Below are positions 10,354 to 21,182 of a DNA stretch of 64,000 nucleotides, in pieces. The position numbers and the translations under genes were made by a program. Source of the DNA: Malachius bipustulatus (taxonomy: Eukaryota > Arthropoda > Insecta > Coleoptera > Melyridae). The stretch is from the NCBI GenBank assembly GCA_910589415.1, contig OU342631.1:57316598-57380597 (forward strand). The letters run 5' to 3'. A model generated the notes under the pieces. The model was not told the DNA's origin. It saw only the letters and a program-made list of their open reading frames with translations, and did not search any database. The first letter of the stretch is position 1. Each line of letters opens with the position of its first letter.

Positions 10354-10354
<1 letters not shown>

Positions 10355-10543
10355 CATCGTTAGAGAATTTCTGTATGCAGACATACAAATAGATGAACAT
10401 ACGGCACATTTAACAGAATTGACACAACACACAAACTAAACACATGTAGTAGAACTTCTATGGCGACCTTGTCTTGGTGATAGCCCGACATGGTTGCTTG
10501 CCGCCGGGAGATGAGACCCGAGATGCTACATATATGCAGAAGA

Positions 10544-10582
<39 letters not shown>
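10354..10582. other. Unassigned spacer with AAT microsatellite
   Basis: About 190 bp of unique-looking sequence with a GC-richer patch (CTTGCCGCCGGGAGATGAGA, about 10498-10517), ending in an AAT microsatellite at 10543-10582. It may be the 3' end of another LINE, but no coding remnant is visible. Confidence 0.4.
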
Positions 10583-11840
10583 CTTACTCTCAATAACACC
10601 AAACTTGGCTACCAAATCAAACATAACAAACGGGTTATCTACATCATAAACCATCTAATATAATATAGACGACATTACAATCTACACATCAACGCGACCA
10701 CAATTACAACAGTTACTCGGAACAATAGAAACAATATCAACAGACATAAAAATGGAGTTCGGAGTGGACAAATGCAAAACACTTCACCTGGAAAAGGGGA
10801 AACTAACTCAGGAACCAAATCATCAAGTACTGAATAATCAAACATTACAACAACTACACCCTAATGACTTGTATAAATACCTGGGATTTCAACAAAGCTT
10901 CAAACTTAATCACACCGAAATAGAATCACAGCTCCAGGCAGAATATGAAAAAAGACTAAATCAACTTCTTAAAACACACTTGAACTCGGGAAATCTATTT
11001 AAAGCCATTAACACTTACGCGATCCCCATTCTCGCCTACTCCTTCGGAATCATCAAATGGTCGACCACAGACCTGGAAAACATAAACATACGAACAAGAA
11101 CTGCCCTAACAAAAAATAGAATACTGCACCCCAACTCGTGTAAGGAAAGATTCAACATAAGCAGAAAAGAAGGAGGGAGAGGCATAATAGACCTACATTC
11201 ACTACATGCCAAACAATTGAATTCACTCGAGACATACTTCCGTTCAAAAGAACACAAACTACACAAAGCAATAGTGCATACAGACAAGAACTACACACCG
11301 CTGAATCTTCATTCACAAACACCAACTGATCAACATCCAAGAACAGTCGAACAAAAAAAAGAGATATGGTCCTCTAAGGCTCTACATGGCAGACACTACA
11401 ATCAAGTCAATAACTCCAACATTAACAAATCGTAGGCCAGATATCACGCTCGTAAATAAAAAAGAAGACGTAACATTCATCATTGACATCGCAGTTCCAT
11501 CAGACACCAACATAACAAATAAATACGCAGAAAAGAAAACTAAATATCAACCATTAGCCATAGAAGTTGAAAGAATATGGAAACAGAAGTCGGTTTACAT
11601 CTTACCCTTTATAATATCAGGAACTGGAATCACGCCGCACACATTCACACAACATCTCACACAACTCCAGCTGCCACATTACATACATACACAGGCGCAA
11701 AAAGCAACGATACTTCAAACATTCAACATCAATCGAAACTTCTTAAATCAAAGATAATGAAATCTGTGTAGACTTGGCCTGAGCTCGTCTGCATGGATAA
11801 TCTCACCAGCTATAATGCTGAGAATGCTGAGAATGAATCT
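10583..11840 (+). pseudogene. R4/Dong-like LINE fragment with internal deletion
   Basis: The fragment starts inside the reverse transcriptase. A corrupted Y-x-DDI active-site region is readable near 10668-10682, followed by GVDKCKTLHLEKG and YKYLGF (about 10758-10891). The post-RT region follows (YSFGIIKWS, GGRGIIDLHSLHAKQ) up to HGRHYNQVN (about 11405). Then the frame jumps to the endonuclease core RRPDITLVNKKEDVTFIIDIAVPSD (about 11432-11506), with the cysteine/histidine knuckle and W-rich region missing. The deletion also shifts the frame. The coding part ends at TAA 11755-11757. A short 3' UTR and TAA repeats (11839-11866) finish the element. Confidence 0.78.
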
Positions 11841-11866
11841 AATAATAATAATAATAATAATAAAAA
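11839..11866 (+). repeat. TAA microsatellite tail
   Basis: A simple repeat at the 3' end of the preceding LINE. The flanking sequence changes directly afterwards. Confidence 0.85.
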
Positions 11867-12350
11867 GCCTTTATTAATTAAGCGTTGTGATATACAAAAC
11901 TTATACAGGGTGATTGATTGAAACGCCACATTAGAAAAAGTTCGACTTCCAAATGATCTAGGAATCTGAAATTTGGAACTTAGGCAACATACCTAATAAC
12001 GAGTCAAAATGAAATATTACCAAGATGGCAGCACATTTAAAAATGGCGAAAGCAATTGCCATCTTTGTTTTTTTAAATGGGACACCCCATATATTATTGC
12101 ATTTTCAGATCGTCTGAGAAAATGTAATAACAATGGTGCTTATAGTTGTATTTTAAATTGAGTAGGCCATGAGTTATAAACAAGTGAAAATCGTGATTTT
12201 CCAACTTTAAAGACATTTATCATGAAAACGGCTCAAGATATCAGAAAACGGCTTACATGTTCCTATCTTAAATAATATAAAATTATCCTATATAAAAATA
12301 AAACTCTCCTAAATATTTACTTTTTTCAAAGAAATTAGTGAATAATATTG

Positions 12351-15300
12351 ATGGCAGACGATAGCTTGAATACTAGAGCCCATCATGGATTAAACAACAA
12401 CAAAATCCACAAAGATCGTCACTGTGAAGACTGGACCGATTCCTTGGAATACTCCCAGTCATACAGCTCTAAAGAATTGACACTTGGCTCGAATTTGACC
12501 ATATTACAACTAAACATTGAAGGATTATCTAAAGATAAGTGCCACTTTTTATCTAAAATATGCAATGATAAAAATGTAGATATAATACTTCTTCAAGAAA
12601 CGCACACAAATTCTAATGAACAAATTTTATCTCGAGGTGTTATTCCAAGTTATACACTTGTTGAATCATTAAACAGTGCAATACACGGATGTGCTACTTA
12701 TGTTAAGGAAAATATTCACAATCCTGAAATCATATATAATAATATTTATGAAGGTATATTTATAATTGTCATAAAAGTTTCAGATACTTTCATTTGTAAT
12801 TTATATAAACCTCCAAAAGTTCAATGGCCAGAAGATTTTCCTATAGTTTATGGACACCCAGTTATTTATGCAGGAGATTTTAATTGTCATCATAATTCTT
12901 GGGGTTATGATTTCAACGACCGAAATGGCATTGCTTTGTCCAACTGGATTGAGAGAAATAATTATCATTTGAAATATAATCCGAAAGATAAAAAAAGTTT
13001 TTATTCTTCTAGATGGCGTAAAAATTATAACCCAGATTTATGCATAATATCTAAAGACAATGATGATATACCATTACCTATTATCAAGGAAGTATTACAA
13101 CACTTTCCACATAGCCAGCACAAGCCGACGTTAATTAGAACAGGAATTCGTATTGAATATATTAATTCATTACAAAAACCAAGATGGAATTTTGGCAAAG
13201 CAAACTGGAAAGAATTTAGAACTCAAATAGACAATAACATAAGATGGATTAAGCCCACTTATAATAACTATTCTAGATTTGTAGGTATTATCAAAGCAAC
13301 AGCTAAAAGAACAATACCTAGAGGATTTCGACAACAATATATTCCTTGTTGGACCAAAGAAACTCAAGAAATCTATGAATCATATAAAAAAGCTCCCACT
13401 ACAGAAGCAGCAAATACAATTTTGAATTGTCTGAACAATTCACGGAAAGAAAAATGGAATACTTTAATGGAAAACATGAATTTCACTCATTCTAGTAGAA
13501 GCAGTTGGAACCTACTTAGCAAATTAGGAACTACTAATCAAATAAAACAGCAAAAATATAATATTTCACCTAATTCTATTTCTTCTAGAATAGTGAAAGT
13601 TTCTAATTCTGTTTTAGTATCCAAAGAAGAACAGAAAAACATTAAAAATAAATTAAGAAAACAAAGAAAAAATGCCATTAATTCTGACACATTGTCTAAA
13701 CCATTTGAATTAAAAGAACTTAAAGCAGCAATAAATTCCATGAAAAATCGAAAATCACCTGGTTTCGATGGTATTTTAACTGAATTCTTAAAAAATCTGG
13801 GGAGTTTTTCATTAAAATGGCTACTTTCTTTTTTTAATAACATTCTGGTTTCAGGTCGACTACCTGAAGATTTCAAAAAAGCAAAAATTAGCGCAATTCT
13901 AAAGCCTGGGAAACCAAATGATGACTCTTCAAGCTACAGACCTATTGCTTTGCTTAGTATCACTTATAAAGTACTGGAAAAACTTTTATACAATCGTCTA
14001 TTACCAATTGTTGATGAAAAATTACTTATTGAACAAGGTGGATTTCGGCCAAACAGAAATACATGTGACCAAGTTTTGGCGTTGACAACCCACATTGAAT
14101 GTGGCTTTCAAAGAAAATTAAAAACAGGAGCAGTCTTCCTAGATCTATCTGCAGCATACGACACTGTGTGGAAAGAAGGTCTCTTACATAAATTATATAA
14201 AACCATTGGTTGTAAGACGATTATGAATCTATTGGAAAATATGCTATCAGACCGAAAAATAAAAGTTTTCGTAAACGAAAAGAGCAGTAAATACAGAATC
14301 TTAAATAATGGTCTCCCACAAGGTTCTGTTTTATCTCCACTGCTATTCAATATTTACATTAGTGATTTGCCTGCAACCAAATCTAGAAAATTCATATATG
14401 CCGATGACATTATTTTAACTTACCAAAACAGCGAATTTAATTTATTAGAAGAAACGCTGTGCTCTGATTTGAAAATCATGAATGATTACTTTAAGAAATG
14501 GCGTCTTTGCTTAAACTCTTCAAAAACAGAAGTTACATGTTTCCATCTCAATAACCACCAAAAATCTAAAAAGCTAAATATAACTTTCAACGGATCGTCA
14601 CTGAATCATAATTTCAATCCAAAATATCTTGGTGTGACTTTGGATATATCTTTAACCTATAATCAACACTTAGAAAAAGTGAAACAAAAATTAAAAACAA
14701 GGAATAATATTCTATACAAACTTGCTGGAACAACTTGGGGAGCCAATGCAAAAACAATTCGCACATCAGCTCTTGCACTTGTTTATTCAACAGCGGAATA
14801 TTGTGCACCCGTATGGCTCAACAGTGTACATCAATCAAAAGTGGATATTCAACTGAACCAAACATTACGAATTATTACTGGAACAATTTCCTCAACTCCG
14901 ATCCCTTGGTTACCTGTTTTGTCAAATATTGCTCCATCTAATCTCCGAAGACAACAAGCAACACATAAAATCATGAATAAATACCGAACATTTCCAGATG
15001 ATTTTTCAATAACATCGGACCTGAATAATCTTCCAACAACGAGATTAAAATCAAGAAGACCTGTGTGGCTAGAAACATACCTGGATCGACCATTTAAAAT
15101 TGAAGATGAATGGAGAAATGATTGGCGAAATAAAAGTGTTTCTTTATTCAACAACACTTTAATCGAAGATCCTTCATCATTAGTCAACGGTTTTGAAATC
15201 AGAAGGAAAGTCTGGGTACAAGTAAATCGCTTAAGAACAGGACACGGTAGATGTAATTCAATGTTACATAAATGGAATTTAATACCAAGCGCTTCCTGTA

Positions 15301-15437
15301 TTTGCGGACATCCTGAAGAATCCATCAATCACATTGTCAATGAATGTCCTTTAACCAAATTTTCTGGAGGTTTTCAAGCAATTCATAAAATTTCCACCGA
15401 AACAATAGACTGGTTACAGAATTTGAAGCTCTTGTAA
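12351..15437 (+). CDS. LINE polyprotein: AP endonuclease and reverse transcriptase
   Basis: An uninterrupted 1028-codon frame. An upstream in-frame TTG is not a likely start; the ATG at 12351 is chosen. The N-terminal half is an exonuclease/endonuclease/phosphatase fold: LQLNIEGLS (about 53-61), DIILLQETHT (about 80), YAGDFNCHHNSWG (about 173-185) and HSQHKP. The reverse transcriptase follows: SPGFDGILTEFLK, FRPNRNTCDQ, FLDLSAAYDTVW, GLPQGSVLSPLLFNIYISDL and the YADD active site (about 683-686). The C-terminus has a cysteine/histidine motif, CICGHPEESINHIVNEC (about 982-998). There is no RNase H. It belongs to the Jockey/CR1/I-like AP-endonuclease LINEs; the exact clade is not assigned. All catalytic motifs are intact. 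Confidence 0.9.
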   Translation: MADDSLNTRAHHGLNNNKIHKDRHCEDWTDSLEYSQSYSSKELTLGSNLTILQLNIEGLSKDKCHFLSKICNDKNVDIILLQETHTNSNEQILSRGVIPSYTLVESLNSAIHGCATYVKENIHNPEIIYNNIYEGIFIIVIKVSDTFICNLYKPPKVQWPEDFPIVYGHPVIYAGDFNCHHNSWGYDFNDRNGIALSNWIERNNYHLKYNPKDKKSFYSSRWRKNYNPDLCIISKDNDDIPLPIIKEVLQHFPHSQHKPTLIRTGIRIEYINSLQKPRWNFGKANWKEFRTQIDNNIRWIKPTYNNYSRFVGIIKATAKRTIPRGFRQQYIPCWTKETQEIYESYKKAPTTEAANTILNCLNNSRKEKWNTLMENMNFTHSSRSSWNLLSKLGTTNQIKQQKYNISPNSISSRIVKVSNSVLVSKEEQKNIKNKLRKQRKNAINSDTLSKPFELKELKAAINSMKNRKSPGFDGILTEFLKNLGSFSLKWLLSFFNNILVSGRLPEDFKKAKISAILKPGKPNDDSSSYRPIALLSITYKVLEKLLYNRLLPIVDEKLLIEQGGFRPNRNTCDQVLALTTHIECGFQRKLKTGAVFLDLSAAYDTVWKEGLLHKLYKTIGCKTIMNLLENMLSDRKIKVFVNEKSSKYRILNNGLPQGSVLSPLLFNIYISDLPATKSRKFIYADDIILTYQNSEFNLLEETLCSDLKIMNDYFKKWRLCLNSSKTEVTCFHLNNHQKSKKLNITFNGSSLNHNFNPKYLGVTLDISLTYNQHLEKVKQKLKTRNNILYKLAGTTWGANAKTIRTSALALVYSTAEYCAPVWLNSVHQSKVDIQLNQTLRIITGTISSTPIPWLPVLSNIAPSNLRRQQATHKIMNKYRTFPDDFSITSDLNNLPTTRLKSRRPVWLETYLDRPFKIEDEWRNDWRNKSVSLFNNTLIEDPSSLVNGFEIRRKVWVQVNRLRTGHGRCNSMLHKWNLIPSASCICGHPEESINHIVNECPLTKFSGGFQAIHKISTETIDWLQNLKLL

Positions 15438-15716
15438 ACAAAATCTACATTAACAGCCAGATAACCTCAGAAGGGCAAAATGATTGGAATACTTCAAACC
15501 AATCTCAACAGGATGGTGTGTCTAGGTTTTTTAATGGGGTTTTCCCTAGACTATATCTCTCAAAGCAAATGCTTCACCATGATGTCAACATCGCATCAGA
15601 ATATCCTACAGATCGTTCTTTTCCCCATGATCGACGAAACCAATCATATGTAATTTAATAAACTAAACAACATGTATCGTAAGACTGCAATTTGTAATTT
15701 CAAACGAATATATATA
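15438..15716 (+). other. LINE 3' UTR
   Basis: Follows the stop codon of the intact LINE and ends in a (TA)n-like tail next to the target duplication. There is no poly(A). Confidence 0.6.
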
Positions 15717-16209
15717 TATCTTAACTTTTTATAAGGCATCCAAATATGCAGTTGAAATCTTTATACAAGGTGGTGAAAATTGTCAGATTTTTCATCACCC
15801 TGTATAAACATTTCAACTCTACAGTAGGATACCAGATGAAAAGTTAAGATAGGGACATGTAAGCCGTTTTCTGATATCATGAGCCGTTTTCGTGGTAAAT
15901 GTCTTTAAAGTTGGAAAATCACGATTTTCACTTGTTTATAACTCATGGCCTACTCAATTTAAAATACAACTATAAGCACCATTGTTATTACATTTTCTCA
16001 GACGATCTGAAAATGCAATAATATATGGGGTGTCCCATTTAAAAAAACAAAGATGGCCATTGCTTTCGCCATTTTTAATGTTCTGCCATCTTGGTAATAT
16101 TTCATTTTGATTCGTTATTAGGTATGTTGCCTAAGTTCCAAATTTCAGATTCCTAGATCATTTGGAAGTCGAACTTTTTCTAATGTGGCGTTTCAATCAA
16201 TCACCCTGT

Positions 16210-16568
16210 ATATGGAGGCGAAGTCTAGCTTAAGCTACTCAACTCAACCTCCGTAAACCAAATGCATAACATATTTCACAAAATATTAAAAAAAAATTGT
16301 ACCTAACAGTAATTTAGATAGTAATTATCGAAATATAAACAATTGCCTTTACCAGAGAATTTCATTACATGTCGGTTGCGACAAATTCCCCCTCTCTTCA
16401 AAATAAAAGAGAGAAGAGAAAAAAAAAACAAAAAAGAACTATCCCTAACCTTATTCAACAGGCACTTAAGGCCACTTACATAAGGTCAAGCGCTAATTAC
16501 AAGAAATAAAATACAAATGCAAAATACAAAATACAATACAATATACCCACCCCACGTCAATAACTCAC
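16210..16568. other. Spacer and probable LINE 3' UTR
   Basis: AT-rich sequence with an A-rich purine stretch near 16400-16440. No reading frame of interest. The part next to 16568 is probably the 3' UTR of the minus-strand LINE that follows. Confidence 0.4.
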
Positions 16569-19060
16569 TCACTGCTTAGCCAGCAGATAAGTCTTCACCT
16601 GTTTCCCAAATCGCCCCAGTGAGAGCGGTTTAAGCCGCAAAGGAATATCATTATAGATACAGACAGCGTTGTAAGTGAACGAACGACGAAATATGGCCGA
16701 ACCAAACTTGGGTAACATAAGTGTGCAAGGATTCCTAATGTTCACATCATGTACTTCTCCGCGATAAATCAATTTCTCTCTCAGGTAAGATGGCGCAGAG
16801 GAAGACAATATGCGGTAAACCATTACCGACATGCGATGTCTAAAGAGACCATCAAGCCTGAGCCATCGCAGCTCGCCGATCCTAGCAGACACCCGGTCGT
16901 ATTTTCTCAAGCTGTATATAAATCTGCAACAAGAATTTTGAATTTTTTGAAGCCTATATTTGGTAATATAATCCAAACACGGCTAGTAAAGTGGCAATCC
17001 GTAATATCGACAGAACCAATGTATCGCAAAGAAGCTTACGCAATGGTATGCTCAAGAAGCGGCGATTCCTGTATAGATGTCTCAAAACTAAATATGACTG
17101 CTTTACCAGCAGACCTATGTGTTCATTGAACCTTAGCTTACAATCTAAAACGATTCCGAGGTTTTTGTTGACTTTATTTACTGTGATGGGCTTGCCACAA
17201 ATTTGAATCGTGATATTGTCCAAATCAAGGTCACTACGAAGGCCAGGACAAAAGCACATCGAAGCACATTTATCACTATTTAGTTTAAGGTTATGGGAAT
17301 GGGAACATGCAGATATTCTATGCAGAATTCGGAGTTTGTTTTATCTAAAGCATCTAATAGCATAGAGGGATCAAACGAATAGTATAACTGTGTGTTATCT
17401 GCAAATGAGTGTACACTAACATATGCAAGATCCCTATATAAGTCTGCCGTGTATGTCAAGAAGAGGAGCGGGCCAAGGACAGACCCCTGCGGAATTCCCG
17501 AAGTAACCCCGGCGAAATCTGAGGATTATCTATAACCACCCTCTGAAATCTACCACTAAGGTAAGTTTCAAAGAAGCCAAGATGAATTTTATCAAACCCA
17601 TAATAGCTTAGCTTGGCAGACAATAAGGCATGATCTAGGGTGTCAAAAGCTTTCGAATAATCCAACTGTGTGATAATGGTACTCTGACCCTTATCAAGGG
17701 CTCTGAGAATATTATCCGTCAAATCTAACAACAGAGAAACTGTACTAAAATTTTTGCGGAAGCCAGATTGTTTTAACGCGACTATATTATTTGAAATTTT
17801 GTAATTGTAAATCTGTTTGCATATGATATGCTCCAGAACCTTAGAAGTGCACGAAAGCAAACTGATGGGGCGAAAATCATTAATATTTTCGGGATTTGCT
17901 ACCTTGGGTATAGGCTTCACTATCGAGTATTTCCACACCTCAAGGAACTCTCCCACTTCCAAACAGCAATTAATAATATGAGTTAGATAGGGCAGGGTAG
18001 AGCTTAGAGTCAGCTGAAGCATTCTCGCGAAGATGCCATCATTACTCACAGCATTGGATTTCAAGTTCAGAACCACCTGACGCACCTCCTCAATACTGGC
18101 CAGCCTGAAGGAAAACTGTATATCGGAGTCGAATTTATGTGAAGAATAGTTTTGCTCCCAAACACGCATTTGGGTGGCTGTAAATAGACAAGAAGTAGTC
18201 ATTGAATGAATCAGGATGCCTCAAGTGATCCGGAATAGGACCGTTCTGTCTACATTTTAGATTAAGTGACTTAAGAGTTTGCCAGAGCCCTTTCCGGTCA
18301 CCCTGTTTCAGCCGACCAGCAAGATAGGCCGATTTTTCCCTACTAACCGCAGCCGTAACTATATTTCTGAGGTCTTTATGGAAAATATAATCGGCAACAT
18401 TTTTTGTGAGCTTATATTTTGACAAGGCATTCTCCCTCAACCTCATCATTTCCCGTATCGTAGCCGTAAGCCATGGGGCAAAAGGTTTAGTGATTTTGGA
18501 CTGGACGAAAGAAGCATGTTTGTTAAATGATTCCAACATGAGTTCGTTAAAGAGCATGATTTTATGTATAAAATATCTCGAAAAGGAATCGTTAACAAGT
18601 CACTATGAAAATGAGAAACGGAAAAGTTTTTAAAATTCCTGAAAGTTGAAAGCAATGGATTTACAGGCAAGATTGCCAGGTCAACACCACAGAAAACGCC
18701 TCGGTGATCCGACATAGCGTGATCTATGACTCCTGAGCAAATAAGGTACCTCCTATTTGTAAACACCACGTCCAGCAACGTTTCTTGTAATGCGCGTTGG
18801 CTCGTCAATCAATTGGAGAAAGTCATAGGCCTCCAAAATTCTAGTCACCAAGTTATCTAATAGTTGATTTTCGTTTATATCCCCTGTAATGAGTATATGA
18901 TCATACTGAGGCACAAAAAATGATAGCACACTATCAAAATAAGTGACGAAACTCTTCAAGTTACAGGCAGAAGTCCGATAGACAATGCCCAAAAGCAAGG
19001 TGTTCTTACCAACCCCCAGGGAGACCCAGATAGAGATTTGTTTGTAACCGAGATACAAGG
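16569..19060 (-). pseudogene. Decayed CR1/Jockey-like LINE
   Basis: Fragments in several minus-strand frames line up in protein order. The endonuclease C-terminal part comes first (LGIVYRTSACNLKSF and ILITGDINENQLLD, about 18770-19000). A linker with PWLTATIREMMRLRENA follows (about 18420-18480). The reverse transcriptase has FRPISLLSCTSKVLE, QSGFRKNFSTVSLLLDL, QLDYSKAFDTLDHA and GIPQGSVLGPLLF. The active site reads FADN instead of FADD (about 17395-17410). The C-terminal tail contains NSCCRFIYSLRKYDRV and ends at 16569. At least five frameshifts are needed, and the 5' end is cut off by the element at 19061. Confidence 0.85.
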
Positions 19061-19723
19061 TGTGTGTAGGCTTTCATGGCTGGCTTAAATTGAAACCACA
19101 ATTGATTCTGGGCTGTTTTACCGTGGTCCATGGAGACTTGTTCTGAATGTTTCGTCTACAGCTGCGGTAGACATCATCGGCGGTACGTATACGCAAGCGA
19201 TGCTTTCACACCTGACCACTGACTGTGTGTGATTAGTGATAACTGACTGTTTAGCCGGAAGATCGCTCCTATTTATAGGGTAAGGGCCTGGCGACATCAC
19301 ACCCCCTCTAATAGCTATCTCCACTGTAGCATCAGCCGGTCCCTGCAATGATGTCATAGGTCAAACGAGTCAGACGCTGACTCGTTTGAGTCTGACGTAA
19401 CGCGGGATACCAAATTCTTCGAAGTTTCCTTGCTTCCTTCTGTCTGTTGAAACTATTATTTGGATATTTGTAATTTTCGATGCTTCACGATGTAAACGGG
19501 TATAGTAGTGTGAAGTAGTGGACAGAATTTTCGTCTTTTCGAAGCAAGAGAAACACAAGAGAAACTGTGACCTGGGCCAGACAGACAAGTCAGCTGTCAC
19601 GAAGCATGCCGTGCTTCAGAATCACCACGCTATTTTTCTTCGAAAACACCGCTGATCATGAAACGTTCGGAGCAAGTCTCCATGGACCAGGCAAAACAGC
19701 CCGGAATCAACTATGATATAAAA
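19061..19723 (-). mobile_element. Non-autonomous element with inverted ends and hammerhead-like core
   Basis: About 50 bp near each end are inverted copies (19093-19150 and 19663-19710). The sequence around both ends is a near-match, CGAGATACAAGG (19049-19060) and CGAGATACAGGG (19724-19735), an imperfect 12-bp target duplication. Near one end the minus strand reads CCGATGA, a 6-bp stem, then GAAAC (19149-19180). At the other end the stem is missing (CTGATCATGAAAC, about 19670). A related copy lies at 63130-63560 and a fragment at 49085-49180. Penelope-like elements are known to carry hammerheads, so this may be a derivative of one. No protein is encoded. Confidence 0.6.
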
Positions 19724-19735
19724 CGAGATACAGGG

Positions 19736-19935
19736 TCTTGAAAACCCTGTTTTGCAAATGACACTTAAACATCATGTATCGCGGTTAAAAAACGTTTTTA
19801 AAAAAAATCGAACTTTTTTCATTAATTTTCCTACTTAGGCTGGGTTACAATAATGATGATTCGCCTACTACTAGAAGTGGATTCTGTGAGTTGGACGAAT
19901 GTGCTCGGATTTCAGAGTCTTACGAGACTAGACCT
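19736..19935. other. Unassigned spacer
   Basis: Contains a short inverted repeat (CAGGGTCTTGAAAACCCTG, 19731-19749) and an A-run. Nothing else is recognised. Confidence 0.35.
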
Positions 19936-20330
19936 CCTCCCCGTTTTCGAGGATGCTGAATACTATGGTGGTGGTTTAAACTCTTCTCGAGTTGACCGCA
20001 CCCCCTAAAACGGCCAAAAACCACCCCTATGAAGGGTAAATCACGGAACTTCTTTCTCTTGGCGGCCAAACTTGTGGCACCCCCCGTTTTCGAGGTCGCT
20101 GAACGCGATGCTGATGTCGAGGTCTGTTCTCGACGCCCGCCATCCCCTCTACGCGGCCAAGAACAACCCTCGGAAGGGGTGAAACGGGAACTCGCCGCGT
20201 GAATTCGACGAAAATATGTCCCCGCCCGTTTTCGAGGATGCTGAACGCGATACTGTATCGAGGTCGGTTCTCGACGCCCTCCCGCCAGGCAGGTTCCCGT
20301 GGAGCTGTTTTGAACCCGTTTTCTGAGATA
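19936..20330 (+). repeat. Diverged tandem repeat, about 145-bp period
   Basis: The marker CCCGTTTTCGAGG recurs near 19938, 20085 and 20225, with a partial copy (CCCGTTTTC) near 20309. Each is followed by ...GCTGAA and a purine-rich GAAGGG segment. The block is much richer in GC than its surroundings. Any reading frame across it is incidental. Confidence 0.75.
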
Positions 20331-20802
20331 GGGATCATCACCACCTGTTTCACTAAGCTAAGTAATTCACCCTTCACTTGTTGCTTAAATTACTGATTTT
20401 TCATTTCACTATTTATTATTAACATTATAAATTTTATATTCACTTCCACAGCTTTCATAATTCACCATTTAATTAAATTTAAATCTCCAATAGTCTCTTT
20501 AATTTTTTTTTTTCGTTCAATAAAAAAATATATAATTTTTTTCATCGCCCTCACATAGCTCATTGTGTAAATTTAATTGTATATTTTCTATTTTATGTGT
20601 AGTTATTTAATTTTCATATTCAATTTTCGATCATTTCTATAAATTTATCATTTTATTACCTATACCTTTGATACCATTTGTATTTTAATTACTGTTATGA
20701 TATGGTATAATAATATAAGTGTTCCATTTTTGTGATACTTAAGGTTATTTAATTTTATTCTATTCAATTATGTGCTTTGGTGATATTTAAATCTTTCTAT
20801 TA
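20331..20802. other. AT-rich spacer
   Basis: Low-complexity AT-rich DNA. No gene or element recognised. Confidence 0.4.
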
Positions 20803-21182
20803 TACGGGAGTTGATTTTCAAAGCGGGCCATAGGGGAGTAGCATTGCGAAAGTGGTTTTTGAGGATTCCTGCTCGCCGTTTAAACTGACAGAAATGGTTT
20901 TGGTATCAAAATGAAGCTAAAATTATCGCGCATAACGCTTGACATCAGAAATTAATTTAATTTCACGTTGTTTTCTAAAATTCTTCAGTAAAAATTCAAG
21001 TAATTGTTAATGTTTAATCACAAAATAGCATGCCTTGCCTAAACAATAATGACGTTTCTACGTTTTGACAATTATTTTTGTCCTTATTATTAGAATGTAA
21101 CGTTATACTAAGCAACATTTACATTTTTTCAATGCTATACTCTATTCCCTATGGCCCGTTTTGAAAATCAACACCCTGTGTA
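20803..21182. mobile_element. Foldback/MITE with TACAGGG-like ends
   Basis: Inverted ends share TTGATTTTCAAA, then CGGGCCATAGGG (20811-20837 and 21147-21171). The right terminus reads CACCCTG followed by TGTA. It resembles the TA-CAGGGTG family but has a different body. Confidence 0.65.

Larger units (their letters stand above)
12272..15716 (+). mobile_element. Intact non-LTR retrotransposon inside foldback A
   Basis: The insertion is bounded by TATCTTAA at 12264-12271 and 15717-15724 (8-bp target duplication). It lies in the inner part of a foldback arm. It carries one long reading frame and a 3' UTR of about 280 bp ending in a TA-rich tail. The 5' UTR is only about 80 bp, so the copy may be slightly truncated there. 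Confidence 0.8.
11907..16209. mobile_element. Foldback element A, TA-flanked, interrupted by a LINE
   Basis: The ends are CAGGGTGATTGATTG and its complement, flanked by TA. Arms of about 400 bp (11907-12271 and about 15840-16209) are inverted copies with few differences. The centre (about 15717-15840) shows the original loop region. Removing the LINE at 12272-15716 and one 8-bp duplication leaves about 850 bp, close to related elements at 47 kb and 58 kb. TA duplications and short CAGGGTG termini suggest Tc1/mariner-type mobilisation. No transposase is present. Confidence 0.8.

Noticed and set aside
10197..10439. Poly-Ile or poly-Asn proteins across 10270-10353
   Set aside because: Translation of a trinucleotide microsatellite.
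12348..15437. A TIR transposon that encodes its own reverse transcriptase
   Set aside because: The LINE is bounded by TATCTTAA duplications inside one arm, and the loop sequence of the foldback continues on its right, so it is a nested insertion.
19936..20330. CRISPR-like array
   Set aside because: Units of about 145 bp are diverged throughout with no constant repeat and variable spacer pattern; the genome is eukaryotic.
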